Origin: Paludibacteraceae bacterium
GTDB taxonomy: Bacteria; Bacteroidota; Bacteroidia; Bacteroidales; Paludibacteraceae
Direction: 5' to 3'
Length of the DNA stretch: 64,000 bases
Assembly: GCA_031292565.1 (NCBI GenBank)
Contig: JARLGW010000008.1
Span: 97,413 to 161,412 of the forward strand
Shown: piece after piece, positions 9,663 to 17,655 of the stretch
Position numbering within the stretch: position 1 is the first letter of the stretch
How the letters are laid out: every line of letters begins with the position of its first letter
The notes under the pieces: model-generated
What the model was told of the DNA's origin: nothing
Seen by the model: only the letters and a program-made list of their open reading frames with translations
Databases searched by the model: none
Translations under genes and position numbers: made by a program

Positions 9663-11108
9663 ATGTCTGAGACACTTAAAAAGAAAACTGTTTCTGCTCT
9701 TGTATGGAATGGTGTTGATAAAATTGGAGTACAAGTCATACAGTTTAGCGTTGGTATTCTAACCGCACGCATACTATCACCCAAAGACTTTGGATTAATT
9801 GGGGCACTCACAATATTCATATTTTTAAGTAACCTATTGATTACTAGCGGATTTACGTCTGCATTAATCCGGAAAGAAAATGTTACGAACGAGCAATACA
9901 GTGCTGTTCTATATTTAAATATAACAGTAAGTATTGTTCTTTATATAATACTTTACTTTTTAGCTCCAAGCATTGCAAATTTCTTTGAAATGCCTGAATT
10001 GACAAGCCTTTCCAGATTAATATTCATTTCTATTATCTTTAATTCGTTGGGGGTTGTACAAGTAGCAAAACTCACCAAAGAATTTAAGTTTAAAGCCTTA
10101 ACCGCTGCTGACTTAAGTTCGTACATTCTAACCGGGGTTGTTACTATTTGGTTGTCGGTATCAGGATATGCCTATTGGGCTATTGCCTGGCAACAAGTGT
10201 TACTGGTAGCCCTAAGTATGACTATACTTTGGATAACACATCCGATAAAACTGTCCTTAAAACCAGAATTCAAAGTTATCAAAGAGCTTTTTAAATTTAG
10301 TTCTAATCTTCTTTTCACAGGTTTTGTTAGCCTTGTTGCCACCAATATTTACAATGTAATTATTGGAAAAGTATATAAAGTAAATGAATTAGGGTTCTAC
10401 TCTCAGGCAAAAAAATATCAGCAAATTGCAAACAACACGATTACGTTGACGTTACAAGGGGTAGCTTATCCAACTTTTACAAGTTTAAATAAAGAACCGG
10501 AAAGGCAACTTTTGTATTTAAGAAAGATGACAAGAGTAGCTGCTTTTATTATCCTCCCGATAACGGCAATAGTTTTGGCAATGGCCGAACCCTTAATAAC
10601 AATTGTTTTATCCTCTAAATGGTTGCCTTTTGCTGATTATTTACGGATTTTAATGATTGGTGGATTAACGTACAGTTTTCATGCACTATTTATCAGTATG
10701 TCAATGGCAAATGGCAAAATGAAGCAATATCTATTTCTTGAAATTTTTCGGAGCACAATTTTATTAGCATCTGTTCCTTTTTGCTTACATAGTATCTATA
10801 CACTTTTGGTAGGTTCCACTATCGCCTATTTTGTATCTTATTTTTTCGATTTATTTATTATTCAAAAACAATTTGGATATAAAACAATTGAACATGCAAA
10901 AGATATTGCTCCATACATAATATTATCAATAGCTATGTATGTGATTATAAAACTGGAAAGTGCTTTTATTCCATTGGGAATTTACTCAAAAACCACTGTT
11001 CTGTTGTTAAGTTCGATGGGATTTTATTTGCTATCACTACATTTGTTGAAATCACAAATCTTTATCGACATCACAACAATAATTAAACAAAGAAAGCAAA
11101 AAAAATAA
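9663..11108 (+). CDS. Wzx-type polysaccharide flippase (MOP superfamily)
   Basis: 481 residues with about 14 hydrophobic segments. The start KKKTVSALVWNGVDKIGVQVIQF and later GRILSPKDFGLIG-like sequence (AGILTARILSPKDFGLIGAL) are typical of polysaccharide_synt flippases that move lipid-linked glycans across the inner membrane. It lies next to, but convergent with, the minus-strand glycan cluster at 11109-17635; the stop codons of the two units abut with no spacer. It is probably the exporter for the glycan made by that cluster, an inference from position. Confidence 0.9.
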   Translation: MSETLKKKTVSALVWNGVDKIGVQVIQFSVGILTARILSPKDFGLIGALTIFIFLSNLLITSGFTSALIRKENVTNEQYSAVLYLNITVSIVLYIILYFLAPSIANFFEMPELTSLSRLIFISIIFNSLGVVQVAKLTKEFKFKALTAADLSSYILTGVVTIWLSVSGYAYWAIAWQQVLLVALSMTILWITHPIKLSLKPEFKVIKELFKFSSNLLFTGFVSLVATNIYNVIIGKVYKVNELGFYSQAKKYQQIANNTITLTLQGVAYPTFTSLNKEPERQLLYLRKMTRVAAFIILPITAIVLAMAEPLITIVLSSKWLPFADYLRILMIGGLTYSFHALFISMSMANGKMKQYLFLEIFRSTILLASVPFCLHSIYTLLVGSTIAYFVSYFFDLFIIQKQFGYKTIEHAKDIAPYIILSIAMYVIIKLESAFIPLGIYSKTTVLLLSSMGFYLLSLHLLKSQIFIDITTIIKQRKQKK

Positions 11109-12200
11109 TTACATTAAAACTTGTCTAAAAAGACCTACAATAGATGATTCCGAATATTTAGTCAAAAATACGGAACGAGCATATTGATTAAACTTAGGTC
11201 TTGAGTTGGCCTCATAATCTTGGAGTTTTTCAATAAATTCATCCTCTGTGTTACAGCACCCACCTACCAAATCAAAAGCTAACTCATAACCTTCAAAAGC
11301 TTCGGTGGTTCCTATAATATTTTTTCCATACATCAGCGATTCGCATGTTTTCACTTTCATACCGCTACCTTTAAATATAGGGAGTACCATAATATCCGCA
11401 TTCTCAAGGTAAGGAATTAAATCGGGTACATCAGAAATCAGCTCAATTTCTTTAGGCAAAGAAACATCTGTTTTCAGCTGATTCATTCCTTTTCCCACAA
11501 TGACAAGTTGAATGTTTACTTTGGGATAAACATGCTGAATAAACCACTTAATACCATCGGCATTAGCGGGAAAATAAGTACCTAGAAACAAGCATTTAGG
11601 TTTATCCGACGTTAACTCTCGCGAGTAAGCCTCGCGTTGATAGGTATCTTTCAGCGCAACAGGTATTAATACATCTGCCGCTCTGTTGTAGCGAGTTTTT
11701 ATTTCGGTAAAATCCCGTGTATTTAATGCTATAATGGTATCGGCATATCGGCAGGAGAATTCATCATTCTTATCAACGCATTTTAATACCAACCATCGCC
11801 AAGGTGCCCAAACCGGTATTTTCGCTTTAAAATAAGGCACTTCCACATTGTGAAAGAAACAGATAATCTTGCCTTTATAGCCCATTTCCTTCAGCCGTTT
11901 AGCAATAATACCAAACACTGAACGATCGATAAATATATAATCAAAATCTTTTGATAAGGCTAAAATCTCATCTACTCTCGATTTCGTCAAGCCAAAGAAG
12001 TAGAAACGAAAAAAATTAGCAACACCTTTTGCATAATCAAAAGCCGTTTTCTTCTTGGTTTCATCATTAATATAAAAAGGATGGACGTTCTCGACTCCTA
12101 ACAATCGGCCTAAAATATCAAAGGTTCTTTTACTTTGCACTTCACCCCCCTCAAGAATTTTTCCGGGCTTCTTATATCTAATAAAAAGGAGCTTTTTCAT
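11109..12200 (-). CDS. GT4-type glycosyltransferase
   Basis: 363 residues with a two-lobed GT-B layout. The N-lobe contains FFHNVEVPYFK. The C-lobe contains LFLGTYFPANADGIKWF and the donor-binding ADIMVLPIFKGSGMKVKTCESLMYGK, ending with a conserved Glu-containing loop of the GT4 (Glycos_transf_1) type. It is the last gene of the leuS-nonulosonate run, 17 bases after the CgeB-like gene. The specific sugar cannot be told from sequence. Its stop codon directly abuts the stop of the convergent flippase. Confidence 0.88.
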   Translation of the reverse strand: MKKLLFIRYKKPGKILEGGEVQSKRTFDILGRLLGVENVHPFYINDETKKKTAFDYAKGVANFFRFYFFGLTKSRVDEILALSKDFDYIFIDRSVFGIIAKRLKEMGYKGKIICFFHNVEVPYFKAKIPVWAPWRWLVLKCVDKNDEFSCRYADTIIALNTRDFTEIKTRYNRAADVLIPVALKDTYQREAYSRELTSDKPKCLFLGTYFPANADGIKWFIQHVYPKVNIQLVIVGKGMNQLKTDVSLPKEIELISDVPDLIPYLENADIMVLPIFKGSGMKVKTCESLMYGKNIIGTTEAFEGYELAFDLVGGCCNTEDEFIEKLQDYEANSRPKFNQYARSVFLTKYSESSIVGLFRQVLM

Positions 12201-12217
12201 TTGTTTTTGTATTTAAA

Positions 12218-13228
12218 CTATTTATGCAATACGTTTAATGCTTCGCTTATACGATGACTAAAAGTGTGGTTTGAATACACCAAAGCTTGAGCCGCTTTTG
12301 CAGAATTTGCTTTATCATTTTTTAATGCATCTGCAATGCAATCGATAAGTTCTTTTTGATTACCATATAACGCAATTTGATTATCGGGGAACAAGGCGGA
12401 TATATATGGATTTTTATCACAAACCTGATAGGCTCCCGATCCACAAATTTCAAAAACCTTAGGATTGGCACCGTTTTGCGATTGTTCATGATGTATATTC
12501 AGCACCACCTTGGCTCTGTTGTACAAAAGATTTACCCCTTGGCGCGGCACATTTTTATTCATGTATATATCTCTGCGCTCTCTAAACAAACATTTTAACG
12601 GATTCTTATAGTAAGGCTTATACACTCCGTAAATCAATATTTTGTTGTTAGGGAAAGCCTTTATCACGCCCTTCAAATATTGAATTCGTTTTTGGTAACC
12701 GTATAAATTGCCAACAAACAGGATGTCAATATCTTTTTTACATTCCAACGGGAAATAAACGTTGCTGTCGCATGCCTGCGGAAGGAAATAAGCCTGTTTT
12801 CCTTCGTTAATATACATATTCACATCCTCCTGCTCGAAACAGAAAAAGGCATCTACATGGTCGATGTGATTCTTGCAAAGAGGATAATGATTTACACTAT
12901 CAAGCATCCAAATGGCAACCTTGGCTTTGCGCCTGAAATAATCGAGAGTATGAGTCAATAATATATCGCCATTATAAATAAAAACTAATTCAGGTTGGAT
13001 TTCATCGAACCTTCTGGCTATAAAAGACGCATAATTTATTCGACTCCGTTCTCGAAGTTTTTCTTTATTTGAGAAAAATTTATGTTGCCACTTCGTCCAT
13101 CCTTTGAAGGGATGAATTGGGTTATCGTAAGACTCTATATAAGTAGTCCAACCCATTTGAGTAAAAGCATCGGCAATGCTTTTGTTAATCTCAAAAAAAT
13201 TAGGCCCGATAATGAGGACTTTTTGCAT
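12218..13228 (-). CDS. CgeB-like glycosyltransferase (DUF3880 / Glyco_trans_1_2)
   Basis: 336 residues. The first half contains LVFIYNGDILLTHTLDYFRRK and AIWMLDSVNHYPLC. The second half has IDILFVGNLYGYQKRIQYLK and the donor-site region NIHHEQSQNGANPKVFEICGSGAYQV, as in CgeB and related GT-B proteins. The likely role is transfer of one sugar onto the surface glycan made by this cluster. The start overlaps the preceding gene by 29 bases, implying translational coupling. Confidence 0.83.
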   Translation of the reverse strand: MQKVLIIGPNFFEINKSIADAFTQMGWTTYIESYDNPIHPFKGWTKWQHKFFSNKEKLRERSRINYASFIARRFDEIQPELVFIYNGDILLTHTLDYFRRKAKVAIWMLDSVNHYPLCKNHIDHVDAFFCFEQEDVNMYINEGKQAYFLPQACDSNVYFPLECKKDIDILFVGNLYGYQKRIQYLKGVIKAFPNNKILIYGVYKPYYKNPLKCLFRERRDIYMNKNVPRQGVNLLYNRAKVVLNIHHEQSQNGANPKVFEICGSGAYQVCDKNPYISALFPDNQIALYGNQKELIDCIADALKNDKANSAKAAQALVYSNHTFSHRISEALNVLHK

Positions 13229-14528
13229 AGGATTTGAATTTTTCTACATCAAATTTATCAAAGAAAGCTTCTTTTATATCCTTTTTAGGAGCATCGTAAG
13301 CTTTTTCAAGATCATCGATTCCATCCAACAAATAAACATTGGGATGATTGAAACAACCAACCTGCGATTCATAGTTAACTTTCTTGTAAATGGCCACTTT
13401 CCCTCCTTGATTGAGCGTCTCGTACAAAACCGTGGAATTAATAAGCACAACAATCGTTGCTTTAGCTATTAATACAGGCAACGTTATTTCATTTCTCAAA
13501 AGATGAATATTCGGGTATGCCGCAAATCTTTTTATATATTTTTTTTCATCCCTAAATTCATTGGGATGGAGTTTGAAGTTAATAGATATAGATGGATTCT
13601 TTTGCACAAAATCAATGGCTAATGCCGACAAATCCGCTTCATGAATGATAGAAGAAATAAAAAGTATGCTTCCATCGGGCGTTTCATCACAGGAGGTATT
13701 TGCAAAATAATCATTTCCCACCGGAATTATCGGAGTTGGTATATTTACATCCGCCCCCCACAAAGCACCCATAGTATAAAACACATCGGGAAAGATAACT
13801 GCTTTATCCCGCTTCTGAATAAATGATGGATAGGAATATGCCAAATGGTCACGTTCAAACATTCCATGCTGTATTTCCTCTATTTGTATGCCTAAAGAAT
13901 GTGCAGCAGCCACCATTCCTTTTTGAAGTCCGTTGCCAATAAAATATACTTTCTCAGGTCGTTTAAGCCGAAAGAAAAAGCGGTAATAGGTATATCCCTT
14001 AATAAAGTCGGTATAAATTCTGTCCAATTCATCTTTAGTAACCTTGCTTTCACCAAAACTTTCGATCAAAGCTTCAATTATTTTATTTGCTATTTCATCG
14101 GATATTTTTACCTTTTCCCTCGAAAAGTTTTTATAGAACTGCACAAAATTATATTCGATGGGGTAACGGTATTTTTTCAATGCCCGAAACCGTTCCACAA
14201 TCAAATAACGATCTGTTTGCCGTATTATATTTTCACAACATTTGTCGAATAGTTTTCCATTTTCATCAATATTTCTTCCATAAGTAAAAAAGATAACCGG
14301 AGCTTTTTTAAAGCAAAAAGAAAACAAAGAGAAAAATATTCTTAACAAACCCACACTGTAGATGAAGGAAAGTAATAATTTATTTCTACCTATATGAGAA
14401 ACGGTGGGAAATGTATATTTTTGATAAATACTAAAACGGAGAATATCCCAAACAGGGAAACCTTCCTCTGATTTCAAATCGAAGAAACTATGTTTCTTCT
14501 CCATCTCAAAAAAGCCATCTACAAACAT
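13200..14528 (-). CDS. Putative capsule/LPS-type GT-B protein, candidate nonulosonate transferase
   Basis: 442 residues, no signal peptide. Visible motifs are IEEIQHGMFERDHLAYSYP near residues 220-240, FKLHPNEFRDEKKYI near 325-340 and VVLINSTVLYETLNQGGKVAIYK near 375-400. A QHG segment, an HP motif and a Ser/Thr pair before a Glu are shared by several CMP-sugar-using GT-B enzymes (polysialyltransferases, KpsC/KpsS-like Kdo transferases). It starts 3 bases after the CMP-sugar synthetase gene, which makes a CMP-nonulosonic-acid transferase a reasonable guess. I do not recognise a named family. ATG codons at residues 1 and 9 are both possible starts. Confidence 0.6.
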   Translation of the reverse strand: MFVDGFFEMEKKHSFFDLKSEEGFPVWDILRFSIYQKYTFPTVSHIGRNKLLLSFIYSVGLLRIFFSLFSFCFKKAPVIFFTYGRNIDENGKLFDKCCENIIRQTDRYLIVERFRALKKYRYPIEYNFVQFYKNFSREKVKISDEIANKIIEALIESFGESKVTKDELDRIYTDFIKGYTYYRFFFRLKRPEKVYFIGNGLQKGMVAAAHSLGIQIEEIQHGMFERDHLAYSYPSFIQKRDKAVIFPDVFYTMGALWGADVNIPTPIIPVGNDYFANTSCDETPDGSILFISSIIHEADLSALAIDFVQKNPSISINFKLHPNEFRDEKKYIKRFAAYPNIHLLRNEITLPVLIAKATIVVLINSTVLYETLNQGGKVAIYKKVNYESQVGCFNHPNVYLLDGIDDLEKAYDAPKKDIKEAFFDKFDVEKFKSYAKSPHYRA

Positions 14529-14531
14529 ATT

Positions 14532-15689
14532 CTATAATCCAAATAAAATTTTATCGGCCAGTTCCCTTACGGCTCCATCTCCACCTTTGTTATTTAGAAT
14601 CAAAATATTGGGAATCGCTTTTATTTTATCTAAAGCATCACAGGGGCATGCAGGAAAACCTACCGATGAAAGCAAGTCAAAACAATTAATATCGTCACCA
14701 ATGTAAGCTACCTCATCCAATGAAATACCTTCCTTGTTACAAATTTCAATAGCAGAGGCAAGTTTACCACCTTCCCGTTTACCTTGGTAAAGGTAATCAA
14801 GCTTTAGTTTCCTCGCCCGATTCTCCACAATCTTGGTGTTTTCTGATGTAATTATTCCGGTTTTTATTCCAGCCTTCATCAAAAGTTGGAAACCCATCCC
14901 ATCGCGAGTATTAAATTTTTTAAGCTCGTCACCATTCTCGGCATAATACATTCCCGCGTCGGTTAAAACTCCATCTACATCAGTAAGGAAAAGCTTTATA
15001 TTTTTCTTAGATTGGGTTGATAAAACATGGCGATGCATAAGGTTTTCAAGTATTGCCCAATCATCAGGTTCATCAATTTCTGTTGCCGTATATTCCGGCA
15101 TTTCGTATATACCAATTTTCCCGCTCAAGCGGTTACCCGAAGCAAGGATATTAGCAACAGTATTGATGTAAAATGCACCGTTCTCCATCAACTCTCCTTT
15201 AAAATTCTGTCGACGCGGACGATTTCTATAATCGTAGTTTTTGGATGTACCGTCCTCGTTCCAAAAGAATCGGAAATTGCGGACACAGGTTAAAATAGAA
15301 TCGTAGTCTCCGGTAAGATATTTGGCCAAGCCTTGTTCAAAATGCACGGCCTGCGTCAGTGGCGAAGTAGCCTGCACAAGCATAAAAATGGTTTCGAGCG
15401 GAAGTTTGACCTTTTCGATATATTCCAACATCACGCTTTCGGTAGATGCGGTATCAACAGCATTTTTTGCCTCACGACGATAAATTTTCACCTTGCTCAA
15501 CTTAAATGAACTTACAGCTTTTTCAATTTCGTCGGAATCCGTAGCTACCACAATTTCGTTCACGTTGGCAGTCTGCTGCAACGCACTCACCGTCCAGTAC
15601 ACCAAAGGTTTTCCACAAAAATCTTTGATGTTTTTCAATGGAATAGATTTACTTCCTCCACGCACTGGAATAAAAGCGATTACTTTCAT
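14532..15689 (-). CDS. CMP-nonulosonate cytidylyltransferase fused to HAD phosphatase (NeuA-KdsC type)
   Basis: 385 residues in two domains. Residues 1 to about 225 are a cytidylyltransferase: FIPVRGGSKSIPLKNIKDF is the nucleotide-binding start, followed by VVATDSDEI and QATSPL. Residues about 228-385 are a KdsC/YrbI-like HAD phosphatase with FLTDVDGVLTDAGMYY (DxD nucleophile), ITSEN and YIGDDINCFDLL. The fused enzyme would dephosphorylate a nonulosonate 9-phosphate and activate the free acid with CTP. With the NeuB-like synthase two genes upstream in the run and no NeuC-type epimerase, a KDN-like pathway is the simplest reading (inference). Confidence 0.9.
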   Translation of the reverse strand: MKVIAFIPVRGGSKSIPLKNIKDFCGKPLVYWTVSALQQTANVNEIVVATDSDEIEKAVSSFKLSKVKIYRREAKNAVDTASTESVMLEYIEKVKLPLETIFMLVQATSPLTQAVHFEQGLAKYLTGDYDSILTCVRNFRFFWNEDGTSKNYDYRNRPRRQNFKGELMENGAFYINTVANILASGNRLSGKIGIYEMPEYTATEIDEPDDWAILENLMHRHVLSTQSKKNIKLFLTDVDGVLTDAGMYYAENGDELKKFNTRDGMGFQLLMKAGIKTGIITSENTKIVENRARKLKLDYLYQGKREGGKLASAIEICNKEGISLDEVAYIGDDINCFDLLSSVGFPACPCDALDKIKAIPNILILNNKGGDGAVRELADKILFGL

Positions 15690-15692
15690 TTC

Positions 15693-16769
15693 TTAACTTT
15701 TATTTTTTATAAAATAAGGCCTGATTCTTTGCCACCCAACTTTATTGGCAAACAACCATAGACAATGTTTGAGCCACACAGGGTTAGAAAACCGATTTTT
15801 ATACCTTCTATCGCAAGAAACTAGATAGCTTATAATCTTTTGTTGATGAGCTTGTAATGAGCTATCCCATACTATAGGCTTAACATCATCTAGTTTCCAG
15901 TTAACAGGCTTTTGGCAAATAAAAGTACAACGTTCATCGCCGTATAAAACTTTTAATCCCAAACTTTTAAAAAATACGCTCAGATAATCGGAATAATAGT
16001 TGAAAACATGAGCATTTTGAAAATACCAAATAGGATTAAAATACCCCTCTGAAATCCAAAATACGCCAGGAACCTCAACCAACAAATATTTTCCAGCCTT
16101 AATCTTCTTAACAATCTGGGTCATTTCATCAATGGGATCTAAAAAATGCTCCATTACATGAGAAAGAATAATCAAATCGAGGCTTGCATCTTCAATCTGT
16201 TCATATCCGCCACAATGTAAATTTAAACCTTTGGCAATTCCATATTTCAAATATTCTTGTCCATAATCATATCCATCCACCCTTTTTCCTTCTGCTTTAA
16301 AAGGCATCAATATTCCACCGGCACCGCAACCAATTTCAGCAAGGTGGTCTATATTATCAAATGGGATATTCTGTTTTATAAACTTTATAAATTGGTGTCC
16401 TGTTTTTATTTGTTGATTAAAAAAATCATCTGTAGGTTTCTCACTAGAATATATAGGACGATAGTATGTTTTATAGAACTCAGCATTCGACTCTTCATCA
16501 AAAGTAACACCACTACGTATAAGCCCACAATTGCAACAAAGAATTTGCGAAATCGGCAATCCATATCTATCTTTCTCAGCCACCACAATATCATTTTCTC
16601 TATGAGGATTACCACATAAACAATCATTGGGATGAAGCTGCAATATTCCTTCATCAATGGCCTTATTCAGTTTATCAATCCATTTTCTTTGAGATGCAGA
16701 TAGTCTGACAACCGGTTTACCATCCTTGACAGACAAAGGGAACTGTGTACTATACAATTTGCTTACCAT
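15693..16769 (-). CDS. SAM-dependent methyltransferase with N-terminal Cys cluster
   Basis: 358 residues. The N-terminal region has CLCG near residue 50 and CCNCGLIRSG near residue 80, a probable metal-binding ribbon. The methyltransferase core has LAEIGCGAGGILMPFKAEG near 145-163 with GYDYGQEYL, then LIILSHVMEHFLDPIDE. The overall design matches sugar methyltransferases of surface-polysaccharide loci. It lies between the synthase (7-base overlap) and the CMP-synthetase (3-base gap), so it probably modifies the nonulosonate or a neighbouring sugar (inference). Confidence 0.85.
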   Translation of the reverse strand: MVSKLYSTQFPLSVKDGKPVVRLSASQRKWIDKLNKAIDEGILQLHPNDCLCGNPHRENDIVVAEKDRYGLPISQILCCNCGLIRSGVTFDEESNAEFYKTYYRPIYSSEKPTDDFFNQQIKTGHQFIKFIKQNIPFDNIDHLAEIGCGAGGILMPFKAEGKRVDGYDYGQEYLKYGIAKGLNLHCGGYEQIEDASLDLIILSHVMEHFLDPIDEMTQIVKKIKAGKYLLVEVPGVFWISEGYFNPIWYFQNAHVFNYYSDYLSVFFKSLGLKVLYGDERCTFICQKPVNWKLDDVKPIVWDSSLQAHQQKIISYLVSCDRRYKNRFSNPVWLKHCLWLFANKVGWQRIRPYFIKNKS

Positions 16770-17635
16770 TTCACCTGATTTTTTTTAAGTTTATTTCTTT
16801 GAACAGACTCAATTTCAAGAATATCTTCTTTTTTATATTGCAATGCTTTACATACAGCTTTACAATCACGAGCCAATTTACGCACCCCTTCAGGCTCCAA
16901 CGAAGCCGCATGGTCAGTTCCTTTCCAAGTACGGTCAAGAGTGAAATGACGTTCTACCCACTCGGCTCCTAAAGCCACAGCTGCCGAATCGACAGCAATA
17001 CCCAAATGATGACCGGAAAAACCAATAGCCTTTACTCTATCCGAATATAATTCTTTTAATCGAGATATTTCAAGCAGACAAATATCTTCAAACGGCACTG
17101 GGTAACCCGAAGTGCAACTGTATATAACCAAATCCTTATTCCGTTCTTTGGATTCGAAAAAAGAAACAATTTCTTCTTCCTCAGCCTTGGTAGTCATACC
17201 AAACGAAAGATGAATTTCGCCTTCATAATTATCACAAAGGTATTCCAATAATCCTTTATTCAAATTACAAGCTGATGGTATCTTAATCAATTTCGGTTTA
17301 AGGCTAGCTATTTCTTTTGCAGAAGTAACATCCCAAACAGAAGTGGAATACTCTATTCCAAACTCCTCACACCAAGCCTGCAACTGACGATGTTGCTCCA
17401 AATCAAATTCCAAAAACTCACGGTGAGCCCCATACGTCTCGCCATAAGCATTCGCTGGATTTGGATGCGGGGCACTGTACTCTTCAGGAGTAAGCAACTC
17501 CGTATTATTTCTCTTCTGAAATTTCACAACATCAGCCTTACAATATGTTGCCGCAGTCATTATCATTTCGCGAGCAATATTCATATCACCTTTATGGTTG
17601 CAACCTATTTCAGCAATAATTTTAGGTTCTTTCAT
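16763..17635 (-). CDS. NeuB-like nonulosonic acid synthase without SAF domain
   Basis: 290 residues forming only the TIM barrel of the NeuB family. Motifs are EIGCNHKGDMNIAREMI, VKFQKRNN, STSVWDVTSAKEIASL, IKIPSACNLNKGLLEYL, FGMTTKAEEE, CTSGYPVP, IGFSGHHLGI and ERHFTLDRTWKGTDHAASLEP, which carry the metal- and PEP-binding residues. These enzymes condense PEP with a hexose or its 6-phosphate to make a nine-carbon sugar acid. Usual NeuB proteins are about 340-350 residues with a C-terminal antifreeze-like (SAF) domain closing the active site; that domain is absent. The gene starts 20 bases after leuS. Confidence 0.88.
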   Translation of the reverse strand: MKEPKIIAEIGCNHKGDMNIAREMIMTAATYCKADVVKFQKRNNTELLTPEEYSAPHPNPANAYGETYGAHREFLEFDLEQHRQLQAWCEEFGIEYSTSVWDVTSAKEIASLKPKLIKIPSACNLNKGLLEYLCDNYEGEIHLSFGMTTKAEEEEIVSFFESKERNKDLVIYSCTSGYPVPFEDICLLEISRLKELYSDRVKAIGFSGHHLGIAVDSAAVALGAEWVERHFTLDRTWKGTDHAASLEPEGVRKLARDCKAVCKALQYKKEDILEIESVQRNKLKKNQVKW

Positions 17636-17655
17636 GAGTTTATATTTTTTGGTTA

